Shown: one piece after another, positions 54,146-64,000 of the stretch
How positions within the stretch are numbered: position 1 is the stretch's first letter
Layout of the letters: the number at the start of each line of letters is the position of its first letter
Assembly (NCBI GenBank): GCA_019915135.1
Contig: JAHLMK010000001.1
Location: 1,488,001-1,552,000 of the forward strand
Length of the DNA stretch: 64,000 nt
Source of the DNA: Strobilurus pachycystidiatus
Taxonomy: Eukaryota; Basidiomycota; Agaricomycetes; Agaricales; Physalacriaceae
Direction of reading: 5' to 3'
Made by a program: the position numbers and the translations under genes
The notes under the pieces: generated by a model
What the model was told of the DNA's origin: nothing
The model's database searches: none
Seen by the model: only the letters and a program-made list of their open reading frames with translations

Positions 54146-55667
54146 GGAATTGATACCAACCTCCATGTTGATCACGCTTGCCTCACGGTCCGTCTTTACA
54201 TCGGTTGTGTAATTTATGCGCACGCCACGCCGCGAATCTTCTTGGTTAATTCTGATTGATGGCGCAGATAATTCCCTCGCATCGGAGTCGAATTGCCCGC
54301 GAAAGTTCAGAACCACCATCAGCATGTTCGAATATCTGGAAGCCAATTAGAATGGTGCGTGCGTCATAATGCGGATGCGCATGAGACATACAATTTCCCC
54401 AGAATCAGGAAGCTGGGCTAGAAGTGAGAGTGGTGCTTTTGTGTATGATCGACAGACGTACAGGCCGAGATGGAAGCCGTAGTGCCTAAGCTTCGCCCAA
54501 AAAACCACCGCTGTCCCAGCTGCGAGACAAGTTACAGAACCAGTCTCGCATGTGACAAAGATAAGCCTGTTTAGCGTGTTGATGGTGTGTTTGAAGTTGC
54601 TGCGTGCTTTCTGGCGATAGAACTGAATCAAATAGTGTCAGAAACTTGCACCATACGCTGAAGTCACATCGACTTACTATGACCAGCAGTGAGATTGTGA
54701 TCAACGCATCGCATGCAAAATTGAGGACAACCCAAGCCTAGTGGAACGTTCAGATCTGTCGAAGTGATGAACCTCACAGGTACAAACCATGACTTCGGGC
54801 GACAGCGCCAGAAGTGCCGCTAATTTATCGCCCTCATCGGCCACCTACGTATGGGAAGGACGGAAGGAGATGTAGGTGATGAGTAGAACTGAGACCCACA
54901 AGACAGGGTCACAGACCTTTATGCTGAAATGGATACCAAGGACAATTTGCGCGACTGATAGCTGACCATTCATGTTACTATCCTTATGATTTCCCAAGCC
55001 TGATATATGTGGCTTACAGACTCGATGAGCAAAGGTAGACAGATTGAGTGCGATAGCTGATGGATGCGCCATGCATAAAAGCTCTGTGCCATAGTAGCCT
55101 CTGACGCAAGTTGAGGACAGATAATATAAGGGCTGGCAACGTACCGAGGCAATTGAGACCTGTCAGCGGCCTCCAGGACCAGTTGAGAGCAATGAGATTG
55201 TCAACGTCTCCCCATCCAGACCCGAATGCCTTCCAAGCACCGATGTTCATGAACACTGTGAAGACAGTTTCAAAGAAAAATAGCACCAATACTGGAAACT
55301 GATGAGGTCGATGGGCGGGGTCGACCATATTTGAGAGGCGCACCGTAGGCTTTCAGCCCGCGAGAATCTTTCGCAGCGAAGGTCTGGATATATACATCTG
55401 CACTTGTGCGTCAGCCCGGGGAGCTGCAAGGTAATTCCAAGACACTCACAAACTTGTACGAACAGAACACCATATAAGCCATAGCTCCACATATATCCTA
55501 GGACCTGAGCCGATTCAAATTTGAAGATCATCGCGGCGGACGAATGTCACTAGTAATCACCAGAGGGCCTGTCCTAGAGGATATGTCAGTGTTTGAGGTG
55601 GTCCCAGCTCATGAGACACGGACAATAAGGCAATGTTTGGAAGACCAGGTATCTGTACCGGTGCCAT
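53945..55667 (-). CDS. DUF6534-type seven-transmembrane protein
   Basis: Membrane protein of a large family found mainly in basidiomycetes, function unknown. The ATG at 55667 (MAPVQIPGLPNIALLTGPL) is joined across two introns to VLGYMWSYGLYGVLFVQVY, the family start. Then come MYIQTFAAKDSRGLKAY, a helix FPVLVLFFFETVFTVFMNIG, GWGDVDNLIALNWSWRPLTG, a helix-rich AQSFYAWRIHQLSHSICLPL and the DUF6534 core NTLNRLIFVTCETGSVTCLA, YSNMLMVVLNFRGQFDSD. The last exon runs to 53945 through repeat copy B (about 60 residues), which is not typical of the family and may be an acquired tail. About ten introns; some joins in 54400-55000 are not fixed. Confidence 0.7.
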
Positions 55668-56142
55668 GTCAAGGTTAGCAAGGAATTGGGTTTCCTTTGA
55701 CGGGTTTTTAACAGGCTGTGGGAAGGTACAACTCGTACCGCAAGCTAGGAGGTGGAGTAGAACTGAATAAGAAAGATGAACAGGCCATCATCATGGAGAT
55801 GGGTTCGAGATAGTACCGGGTGCCTCGTTTTCATTCGACCGGAACGCACACCGGTCAGTATCAAGAGATGCCAACAATCAAGATTGGAAAGAAAAGATGA
55901 ACAGAATACATGGATTGCTGGCTTCCTGGGCATTGACTGTATGCTACTGAGATGCCCAGGCATCTCTGTCAGAATCGGCCCCGAGACTGTCGGTTTTGTA
56001 TACTTGGAAGCGGGAGAAGAAGATGATCCTGATCTTGTGATCGTGGCCACAATTGAGACTCCGCAAGCACGCCTTGAATAACGTTCTCGTCCAATCTTCA
56101 TCTCCAATCTTTGCATTTCGGTCCTAGAGAAATGCCGGAGCA
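55668..56142. promoter_or_regulatory. Divergent intergenic region DUF6534 / WD40 gene
   Basis: This gap of 475 bases carries both promoters. Overlapping open frames on both strands (plus 55776-56081; minus 55745-56245) have no recognisable content. A missed first exon of the WD40 gene could lie here. Confidence 0.4.
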
Positions 56143-56143
56143 A

Positions 56144-57515
56144 GAGAATGAGCCCCGTGCAGCCACAGATTTCATTCCAGAAGGACAAACGACCACAGGT
56201 GCAGAGAGAAACACTGAGGCTGTCACAAAAGGAAGATTGCACCAAACCCTTTCGTTAGGCGTCGGCGGGGGTAAAGGAAACTGGGCCAGACGGAGCGTAT
56301 GGTCTGTTCCTTCGCGTCTCTTCTTGGTCAAGACTGACGCGTATGCAGGTCGCCTGACGGCTTGGGCGTGCTATCGCAATGCGAAGAGCCTAGCCTATTT
56401 GTACATCGGTCTGTGCCCGCAGTGCTACCCTCCATCTGCATCCTTATCGACTCACAGTCTGCCATCAGATCCGATTCATTCGCCTCATGACGATGCACTA
56501 CACATACCCCTCCCAGCCCCATCTCTGTGCACTGCCTGGTACCCCTACACGGACTTCTCTGTCCCAGGCTTGTCCTGCTTCGCCGCCTCGATCCGAGAAA
56601 CACCCGTCCGCCTGCTTGACGCAACAGACGGCAGGCTACGCGCGTCATACCCTCTCATTGACCATCGCGAAAGACATGTGGCTCCGCATAGCCTCGCATT
56701 TGGACCGACGGGTCAGAAACTGTACGCAGCTACGACGGGGGCCTACACGATCTTTGACGTGTCGCGTCCTGGCACGGAGGGTGAACTGGTGCCGACGACG
56801 CCCAAAAAGAGTAGCAAAGATGGCGTAAAAGGCATTCTCTCTTCGTTGGCAATTGACGATAGCGCTGGACTCCTCGCGATAGGAAGTCTGTCGGGAGGGT
56901 TGGCACTGTGTGATCTAGATACCAATGGTATTGTGGCACAATTTGGACTTGGATTCGGTGAAGCCGGCGTCTCCCAGGTCCGCTTAACGTCTCCCCTACT
57001 CTACGCGTCTTTTCGTCGTCGAGCGGGCATATACGTGTGGGATCTCCGCGGCGGAGCAGGCGAGCCTGTAAGACGGTACACGCCTTCAACCTCATGTGAT
57101 ATGACCGCTCAGCGCCACTTTTTCGATCTGGATGTGTCAGGCAGGTGGCTGGCTGTTGGGGATGAGCAAGGAGTGGTAAACGTTTGGGATACCCACGCCG
57201 AGGCGGCCACTCGGAATGTGATAGCCGAGCAGGAGCTGGATGAAGTTCACCCAGTCCTCACCTTCAGCGCGCATGACGGTTAGTTTTTCCTCCCCCAGTC
57301 AGAGCAGGACCTCACTTCTGTTCATCTTAGATTCAACCCCTTCAGTATCATTCCACCCAACTGTTCCTGTCCGTTTACTCACTACTAGTGGCGCAAGGCA
57401 TTGGGTTGATGGCGCGCCTCATGAAAGTGACTCGGACGCATCGGATGATCAAAATCTCAATGAAGTGATAGCTCGCGACGTGTCGCTCAAAATTTGGGAT
57501 CTACCGCTCAGTTAG
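56144..57515 (+). CDS. WD40 protein of the WRAP53/TCAB1 (Cajal body) family
   Basis: Family members bind small Cajal-body or telomerase RNAs in animals; in fungi (Swt21-like) they are linked to splicing snRNAs. The predicted start is ATG 56144 (MPEQENEPRAATDFIPEG). Core blocks: LCTAWYPYTDFSVPGLSCFA, SIRETPVRLLDATDGRLRAS, HVAPHSLAFGPTGQKLYA, DSAGLLAIGSLSGGLALCD, SPLLYASFRRRAGIYVWDLR, SGRWLAVGDEQGVVNVWDT. One intron near 57285-57332 joins FSAHDG to DSTPSVSFHPTVPVRLLTTS, ending VSLKIWDLPLS at 57515. The N-terminal 100 residues fit the first beta-propeller blades poorly (CYRNAKSLAYLYIGLCPQCY), so additional introns or an upstream exon may be missing there. Confidence 0.75.
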
Positions 57516-57782
57516 TCGGCTACCTTGAGAAGTTCCCCGGTCGTCTGGTGGCAAGGATCAGCTCGCTTGGTCTACGCACTGCCGTCTGTCGTCATTAGGT
57601 TATATATGGTGTTGCAGAGCCTTATCATCTCATTCCCATACAGTAGTCGTATCGACCGGCACACAGTTATTTCCAGCCAGTCCATTACAGTACTTGTAAC
57701 CCGTAACCAGTACAGGAATCTAAATATACCTTCTCTAAACAAAGTCCCCATGCTGTCATGTACGAAATGAACGCTAAACCAT

Positions 57783-58712
57783 CTACAGAATCAGTCCCAT
57801 CATCAAGCCCGTGATGGCGAGAAGACTGGTCTGACCAGCACTCAAACCCATTGCACCGTTGTTTGAGGCAGCAGATGCGGACGCGGACGCGGAGGCAGCA
57901 GTCGTACCAGCACCTCCGGCTGATGTCGCTTCTGAGGAAGTTGTGGCGCTTACACCTCCGGTCGCGCTACCTGATGAGCCTGATGCGCCGGCAGCACTGG
58001 ATGCGCCACCCGTCGAGCTGGACGTCGAGTTGGCAGCTCCTCCCGTGGCGGTGTTCTAGCGCTCATCAGTTCCGTGTCAGAGTAACGGATAAGGATCGAC
58101 ATACGAGGAACGCGTCAAAGGTCTTCTCGGCGGTCGGATTGACGGCGAACACCATCCCCTTTGCGCAGTGCCCAGTTTGTGCACAGAAGAACCACAGCGG
58201 TGTAGAAGCGTCGTCGACGGTTATCTGCCATTGTGGTACCATGGTCGCGTTAGCTTCCACTGGGTGGAAACCCGAATCGATACCCTGCTTGGGAGTGGTC
58301 ATAATTGCGCATGGGTCGGTAAAGGTGGATTGCGTGACAGTCTGAGGATCCTTGAGTGACAGCGCTGCATAGATGAAACGAGCATACATGGTTCTTGGGG
58401 TAGCTAAAGACCGATCAGGATCAAATGTAGGAGAATGACATTCAGGATACGCACAATGTGAAGGTGACTGTGTCGCCATTAGCCGCGGTGACACTGCACG
58501 AGACTTGAGCTTAGAGGGAAGTCTTAGACGGAAACGTGTCCAACCTTTGAGGGCTAAAAACCAGTTCCTAGGATGACAATGATGAGACGCGTTTCCACGC
58601 GACGGCCGCAATCCACACTCACCCCATTCGCACCAACGGAGACGGCGTGGTCCTCAGCGGAGACGAAGACAGCGGATAAAACAGTAGCGGCGACAGCAAG
58701 TGAGAAACGCAT
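57783..58712 (-). CDS. Extracellular cupredoxin-like protein with Ser/Ala/Gly-rich GPI-type tail
   Basis: Secreted plastocyanin-like (cupredoxin) protein, probably cell-wall bound. The ATG at 58712 opens a signal peptide (MRFSLAVAATVLSAVFVSAE), then HAVSVGANG. Small exons rebuild the cupredoxin: FSPQSVTAANGDTVTF, YPKNHTVTQSTFTDPC, then PLWFFCAQTGHCAKGMVFAV. The type-1 copper ligands look complete: His (NHT), Cys (FFC), His (GHC) and Met (GM). After AEKTFDAFL and an intron the tail is low complexity (TGGAANSTSSSTGGASSAAG and Ala/Ser runs) and ends in a hydrophobic LLAITGLMMGLIL, a GPI-attachment signal. Copper binding is inferred from ligands; the role is unknown. Confidence 0.85.
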
Positions 58713-59476
58713 ATTGAGAATGTGACGGGTGCTCGAAAGGAAGGAGGGTAGTATGTAGATGTCTCGAGAGAAAAAAATCGAAAGTGGTTGACTATTGCTA
58801 GAATAGACCTTGAGAAATGAGCCTGAGGAATGATAGGGCGCTTTATTATTCATTTGTCAGGAGGTGCAGCCAGGAAACTCACTCTGCTCGGAAACGAGGC
58901 GAAACGACTGGTGGAACGAAGGAAAAGCACCTAAAGCCAAAGTGATGTAAGCGCGACCTTTATATACACACTCAGGGTGCCCGACGCTCGTGTATCATTG
59001 GCTCCGTTGATCGAACTTTTCGAACATCGTCATGGATACGGCGATGGAAATGGCATCCGATCTGTCAAAATTTAAAGAGAGCCGCGCTGAGGCTTAGTTC
59101 GCAGGAGCGGATCAGGATTGGTTCATCGCTGTCTCACCATATCTGCATAGCACTCCGGCGTGAGTCGCTGGAGAAAGTAGACCAATGGCTGTAAATGCTG
59201 CTCTACGAAGTCTCGCCGACATACCCTAGCATACCCTCAGGCCTGATTGACTCACGCTGTGATTCTGATGGGGACAACCAATAATAGCAGCTCGCACAGA
59301 AACTGAAGCCAATCAAAGTCAAGACCTCAAGGCTATACATTGCTTCAATGCTTCAATTGCTTAAGCTTGTGAAACCTTGTGAAACTCGCAAAATGTGCCA
59401 TCGTGATTTGCTTCTCACATAAGTGTGTGGTCAGAGGCTGTTTGGTGTGATATTGAGTCAAGGTATACCAGGACTA
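58713..59476. other. Intergenic, no gene supported
   Basis: A 764-base gap with the cupredoxin promoter and the 3' flank of the metaxin-like gene. I see no repeats or RNA genes; a Gly/Ser-poor TTGCTTCAATGCTTCAATTGC stretch near 59340 is a small imperfect repeat. Confidence 0.45.
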
Positions 59477-60445
59477 TCACACTCTTGTGAACGCGCTCAT
59501 AACTTGACTCCGGACACGGTATTCCCAGGCAACCAGGTTCACTCGACGCGTCACTTCCTGCCTGACAGGCCCGTCCTTGAGATTGAGTATGCAGTGAAGG
59601 TAAGCAAAGACCAGAGCGTCGAGCGGCGTCGGGGAACTGTCCAACTGTCAGCTTGAGCCGATAGGAAAGGAGATGGATACCCACTCTGAGGCCAGAAGCC
59701 ACCGATCTGTCGCAAGCCGCTCAGAAAGTGCAGCGATGGCATCCTGATACCGCGAGTCCACCGCAACTTGTGAGATCTGGTACCCGAATATTGCTAAAGG
59801 AGGAAGGAGGGATGTGATACCCGTCCGTGGTGGAGGTGGGGGTGTCAAGATCGACTCCAGAGAGCGCGTTTTCGGGGAGCCGGCTGGTGATATTACCCAG
59901 GACAAGAAAGATGTTTGTGGCTGGGCCAGAATCTATGATAGCCATTCAGGGAATGATGCGTCCTGGCAGTAACGGGTACGGACCAAAGCTGCATGCACAT
60001 TCCCCTCCAATAGCGACACCCATGCGCGGCTTTCATCCCTTGCTGCCTCGGATTTGTACCCTTCCAGAGGATCATCCTCCGTTTGTCCGAGCTTCGCGTC
60101 AGCCCAGCTGGGAATATGGTGCGCTGCGTGCAAATCGAGAATGTCATCTCCCGGCTTGTTGGCAACTTGGCCGCCGAACGGAGCCTGTAAGCATGGAAGA
60201 CGGCCATCCAGCGAGCCTTGCGCGTCGACGTCGGTGCGGACACGAAGCCCGTCAACGCCGCGCAATGCTAGATACGCCTGCCATTTGAGGCACTCGACGT
60301 CGGCGCTGAGGACGCCATCAGGCGCGCTGGGCGGATGAATCCAGAGGGTGGGATGTGACGACTGTTTGCGCTTCGGCGTTATGGGTGGATAGGAATAGAG
60401 CGGGAAAGGCGCAAACGCCTGTCGTACGAAGGAGGGAACCTGCAT
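59477..60445 (-). CDS. Metaxin / Tom37-Sam37-like mitochondrial outer-membrane protein
   Basis: Probable subunit of the sorting and assembly machinery (SAM) of the mitochondrial outer membrane. The ATG at 60445 gives MQVPSFVRQAFAPFPLYSYP, then TLWIHPPS and DVECLKWQAYLALRGVDGLR, the Tom37-type thioredoxin-fold N-domain (VRTDVDAQGSLDGRLPCLQ). After an intron near 59895-59945 the protein continues ILAQPQTSFLSWVISP and TSLLPPLAIFGYQISQVAVD, SRYQDAIAALSERLATDRWL. A second intron (GTGGGT...GACAG, near 59655-59690) joins ASDSPTPLDALVFAYLHCIL, the GST-C-like region, ending VMSAFTRV at 59477. Three exons, intact. It faces TLC gene 2 across 188 bp. Confidence 0.75.
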
Positions 60446-60633
60446 TGGCCTGCGACAACCCGTTTTGGGACATCATTCTACCAACCGATCGAATCCCGAA
60501 GAGGAAAAGAGACCGCCTCCGCAACTGTCAATTGGCATGACGCATGGCCGTGGCCGAGTGCGTTGCGCAAGTAACCGGCGCGTAGTACTCTATTATTATC
60601 CACCCGGGCCTACCTAATCTTCCCCAAACTCCC
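60446..60633. promoter_or_regulatory. Divergent promoter metaxin-like / TLC gene 2
   Basis: The metaxin-like and TLC genes start 188 bases apart. TACTCTATTATTATCC near 60586 is A/T-rich but not a TATA box in the strict sense. Confidence 0.5.
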
Positions 60634-61879
60634 ATGGTCCTCGAGCATCTCGTCCAGGCCGCTGGCCTAACGCGCCTCTCATCTCACCTTCCCGCCGTGG
60701 GCGCTAGCTTCTGCTTTTTCACTGTGATACATCTCTTGTTCGCTCCTGTCGTCAGTAAATGGCTGTTCCCAGAAACATATGGAAAAATGAGCAGACGGGC
60801 GCAGAACAACTGGTGAGTTTCAGAGGCATTCAAGAACAACGCTGATGACACATTATTCCCAGGTGTATACATATTGTCTCACAAGCGCATGTCCTCATCA
60901 TCGTTCCGCTCGCTATGAGTTCGCTACATTTGAAAGACCTCGAGGAGGACAAGGCATTTGGATGGTGTGAAGAGCGCATTGGGCTGTTGATCTCCGTAGC
61001 CGTTGGGTGGGTGTGTATTTCTGATACACATCGCGACTGCACTGACGCGTAAATGTTTCACGAGTTAGATACTTCCTCTGGGACACTCTGGACGCAATCA
61101 TTAACTTCACAGACATTGGATTCGTTCTACACGGTACAGCTGCTTCTTCTTGACGCGCTCTAGATCTCATTGGCGCGTAACTAGGTCTCGCTTGTCTCGC
61201 GATTTACATTGGCTCATTTGTACGCGCTTACTCCCTCCTTCACCTTATCAGGCTCACCGTCATCGAAAGAAACCGTTTCTTGCCTATTACGCTGCTCGAT
61301 GCTTACTCTGGGAAGCGTGCGCCTTCTCTTCCTCTTCTCATTCATGACATCGTTCTGATCCATCATGTAGGAGCACGTTCTTCTTGAATATCCACTGGTA
61401 TCAACTTCGTGTCTCATTATCAAATCAAATTTTAACCTCAACTAGGTTCCTCGACAAAACAAACCGTACGGGATCGACCTTCCAATTGCTCAATGGCATC
61501 TGTCTCCTGCTAGCGTTTTTTGGCGTTCGTCTGGTCTATGGCGGACTCTATGTCGTACGTGTTCGCGTGGCTCGTCACTCCTGGTTCTTATTCCGCTCCA
61601 GTCCGTTAGCTTTGCGTATACGCTATATGATGTCCGGGACCAGATACCCATGCCATACATCGGCATTTACCTCGGTGGTAACATTCTCCTCAATGCCCTG
61701 AACGTATTCTGGTGAGACCCTTATTTCAGACTGTGACTGCAAGTTCATGACTATCTTGTAGGTTCGCCAAGATGGTCAAAGCAATTTCGAGTCGATTTTC
61801 CGGTGACAAAAGGCTCAAAGACAAGGCAAATGGTGTTTCGAAGAGAGCCGCCTACAACGGAGATGCGAAATTGCATTAA
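60634..61879 (+). CDS. TLC-domain membrane protein, paralogue 2
   Basis: Paralogue of the gene at 39074-40296, with the same exon structure. The ATG at 60634 gives MVLEHLVQAAGLTRLSSHLP, a helix FCFFTVIHLLFAPVVSKWLF, then NNWCIHIVSQAHVLIIVPLA, LEEDKAFGWCEERIGLLISV, YFLWDTLDAIINFTDIGFVL, KPFLAYYAARCLLWEASTFF, NIHWFLDKTNRTGSTFQLLN and GIYLGGNILLNALNVFWFAK, ending with a basic tail (SRFSGDKRLKDKANG) at 61879. The intron at the NIHW|F position uses a normal GTATCA donor, where paralogue 1 has GCAAGT. About 60% of aligned residues agree by eye. Substrate unknown; lipid or acyl-ceramide related by family. Confidence 0.8.
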
Positions 61880-62052
61880 AGTTGACTGACGCGCCTGATA
61901 CTTCTGCGCTCATTGTACTCATGTTTAGATTCCATTTTTTCTGTGCACCGATCACAACATTGTATACCACTGGCGTAGACCCGTGTTCACCTCACAGACT
62001 GGATGAAGGGGCATCATCCAAGCAAATAATAAATAGCTGCTAAGTAGTAGGA

Positions 62053-62793
62053 CTATGACACTTGATCTTCTATCAAGAACTCTACAGGAAGAGGAGTCTT
62101 GGCTGCCTCCCCGTACGTCAAGACACCGACATGGGGCATCAGGTTGTATTTGAGGGTGTAGTTCGCAGCAGGTACACCACTATAAGCGGCGTGAGCGTAG
62201 TGAATGAGGGATGAACTGAGTTGACTGACCGGAACTTGCGCGATAATTCACGGAAGTGATATTTGTTCTTGCCGACCACGTTCACGAGCGCGTCGTCCTT
62301 GCGGCGCACGATGCGATCCCAAATCACGACTTCGTTGTGAACCTGTTGTCGAAAAGAATGAGACGTGTGTTGGCCAGAGTGAGGTTCTGCTTACACCCTG
62401 AGTGTTCTCGTACTCCGCCTCCAGATAGATGAATAGCTGTTTTGTATTCCAGTGGAATAACGGTCGCAGGTCTGTCTCGAACTTGGTATGGTCGCTGAGA
62501 GTGAACACGTTCGACGCACCAGCACTGATGTTGAAGTTCACAAAGGCAATCTCCTGCTTTTTGTGTGGGTATCTTTGAGCCTTGGCTGGAAACCTAAAAA
62601 GGACAAGCAAATTCGTCAATCCACGTCTACGACAATACCAATTTCGTTACACTTTGACCGAGGCTATAGCAAGGTCGCCTATTGGCTGGGCGGTGAAAAG
62701 AAAGGAGGAAAGTGCAATAGCACCAAGGAGGCACATTGTTACGGTCGAGAGAAAGGCAGAGACATTGTTTACACGCGAGATGATACTGTGCAT
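62053..62793 (-). CDS. SPC3: Signal peptidase complex subunit SPC3 (SPC22/23)
   Basis: Membrane-anchored subunit of the ER signal peptidase. The ATG at 62793 (MHSIISRVNNVSAFLSTVTM) opens the single transmembrane helix (CLLGAIALSSFLF), then IASVKVFPAKAQRYPHKKQE across an intron. The luminal domain reads AFVNFNISAGASNVFTLSDH, LFHWNTKQLFIYLEAEYENT, HNEVVIWDRIVRRKDDALVN, VVGKNKYHFRELSRKF and, after the last intron (GTCAGT...CTTATAG), NYTLKYNLMPHVGVLTYGEA, ending FLIEDQVS at 62053. Four exons, all joins in frame. Confidence 0.95.
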
Positions 62794-63189
62794 GGTGGCG
62801 GGAAGGAGAACACGTATGTTCTAAATCGGGCAATGTTACGGTGTTACCGCGATCGTGACCCGAGATCACAGCGTTCATACAGCCAAGTAGAAGCCCAGTA
62901 AGCCTCTTTAGACGCGCTTTTTGTCTGAGAGTACGCTCAGAAACAGTACGCACAGTCCTAAATTAAATTTTTTGCCACCCCCACCCAAGTCATCGCGGCT
63001 GTAAACAATAAGCCGCACAATAGTCTTGCGTTCCGGATCACGTGGGATTTTCTCCTTTCACTTCGAACCGCCAAAGCGCATGAGCGACGACTCGCTGGGT
63101 GAGCAAAGTAGCCCCATTCCGAAACCTTTTCCAGTTTTTGACGTTTTTGTCTCCGATCCCAAGGTGGTTTTGGCTCATCTATCCCGAGA
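62794..63189. promoter_or_regulatory. Divergent intergenic region SPC3 / Csm1-like gene
   Basis: Both promoters lie in this 396-base gap. An alternative plus-strand start at 63079 (MSDDSLG, then a GTGAGC donor) might be a short first exon of the next gene. Confidence 0.5.
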
Positions 63190-64000
63190 ATGGCTCGAAG
63201 TTCAAATGCCGCACCTGGTCCATCCAAGCCCACAGCAGCGGGGCGAAGGAAGCGGTCACCCAGTCCGTTAACTGCCTCCGGCGACGAAGAGAATCCCGTT
63301 GTCATCGAGGGAGAGGAGGATGAGCTCTCGGGAACGACAGGGCGGCGCACGACCAAATCAACCAAGGGTGGCAAGGCTCCCGCTGTGAACGGCAAAGGCA
63401 AGGCCAAAGCCGGACCCAAAACCACTCGAGTTGCAAAGAAGACGTCCGGCGCACATGTGGAGATTGATTCTGACGAGGATGAGCCATCCAATATGCCACA
63501 GTCGCGCTCTGAACTACGCTCACGGCAGGAGTTGGAGGACGTGCGTTACTTTGTGCAGCTTATGACCGAGGCTTCTCACGAATTATCAATTAGGCCCGTA
63601 TGCGCGAGGACCAACTGTCGCGCCAAGTAGAGGAACTCATTCGCGCAAGATTCACGGAACCGGAAGAGTTATTGCGGCAATATCAAGAGATCGCTGAAAA
63701 GACCATAGAAGGTATGCATACCTACCTTGGCGTCTTTACTTTGTTAAAGCAGGATTTCAGACCAGAAGAAGATGATCGACACATTGACGCGCCAGATGGC
63801 CAGTGTCGAACCGCTGCTGAAGGATGGTAAAAGCAACGTCTTACAGCTCCTTACACGCGAGGCCGCCGACGAGGAGAAGGTCATCCTGGAGCGCGAGAAG
63901 GACAAGTATAAGAGTCAACTCGAGGATCAGATCAAGGGTATCCAAGATAGAGACACGCGAATTCTCGAATTGGAACAGGAACGTGAGTTATCCAACCTCT
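63190..64000 (+). CDS. Probable Csm1/Pcs1-like chromosome-segregation coiled-coil protein, cut at the window edge
   Basis: The 5' part of a gene that continues beyond the window. The ATG at 63190 (MARSSNAAPGPSKPTAAGRR) opens a basic N-terminus with an acidic patch (DEENPVVIEGEEDELSG) and a Lys/Ala-rich stretch (KGGKAPAVNGKGKAKAGPK), then a long coiled coil: SRQVEELIRARFTEPEELLR, IAEKTIE, then after an intron near 63712-63760 DQKKMIDTLTRQMASVEPLL, LTREAADEEKVILEREKDKY. This N-terminal coiled coil with LTREAADEEK resembles basidiomycete monopolin (Csm1/Pcs1) proteins, a kinetochore clamp, but the globular C-terminal domain that would prove it is not in the window. A splice donor (GTGAGT) lies at the end. 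Confidence 0.5.

Noticed and set aside
55745..56245. Overlapping ORFs on both strands between the DUF6534 and WD40 genes
   Set aside because: Neither frame has a motif or usable introns; they lie in the promoter region of two divergent genes.
1..64000. CRISPR arrays, operons, prophage or bacterial defence islands
   Set aside because: The intron-rich genes and nuclear functions show this is a fungal nuclear genome; no array-like direct repeats or bacterial genes are present.

Overview
This is a nuclear genomic window from a filamentous basidiomycete, most likely an Agaricomycete. The evidence is a dense set of short introns (mostly 45-60 nt, GT-AG), many split codons and very small exons, a secreted laccase, F-box-like proteins of the coiled-coil plus LPxEIL type, a DUF6534-type membrane protein, and an extracellular cupredoxin with a GPI-type tail. 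Nothing looks bacterial, viral or organellar. Splice sites were inferred by eye from GT/AG signals, reading frame and remembered family motifs; no database search was run.

Layout: 1-2198 is the 3' part of a myotubularin-type phosphatase (+). Then come S-adenosylmethionine synthetase (+, 2495-3952), an SNG1/DUF3533 membrane protein (-, 4543-6145), splicing factor Cwf18 (-, 6789-7411) and mitochondrial EF4/GUF1 (+, 7536-10430). 10.4-13.8 kb is gene-poor with two uncertain genes. PGS1 (-, 13812-15573) and nucleoporin NIC96 (+, 15678-18592) share a 104-bp divergent promoter. 18.6-20.6 kb is weak or decayed. An F-box gene (+, 20601-22055), eIF2B beta (-, 22326-23751) and a mitochondrial-type thioredoxin (+, 24784-25395) follow, with a 686-bp inverted-repeat element between the last two. 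Two tandem G-protein gamma genes (-, 25784-27685), an unrecognised gene (-, 28603-29406) and two more F-box-like/LRR genes (+, 30179-33133) come next, then STT3 (-, 33376-36045) and an unrecognised coiled-coil gene (+, 36645-37737).

From 38.5 kb: a 478-bp hAT-like MITE, TLC-domain gene 1 (+), an arrestin-fold protein (-), BRX1 (-), FIG4 (-), SDE2 (+), a 2.5-kb poor region, a laccase (+, 51011-53644), a DUF6534 seven-TM gene (-), a WRAP53/TCAB1-type WD40 protein (+), a cupredoxin (-), a metaxin-like protein (-), TLC-domain gene 2 (+), signal peptidase subunit SPC3 (-) and the 5' part of a probable Csm1/Pcs1-like coiled-coil protein (+).

Most genes are unrelated housekeeping functions sitting side by side. 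Clear local relationships are the tandem G-gamma pair, the two TLC paralogues, the neighbouring F-box genes and several short divergent promoters. I found no convincing undescribed system. The best leads are the two non-autonomous repeat elements in promoters, the extreme micro-exons of GUF1 and laccase, two GC-AG introns, a start codon that may be split by an intron, and several conserved-looking genes I cannot name.
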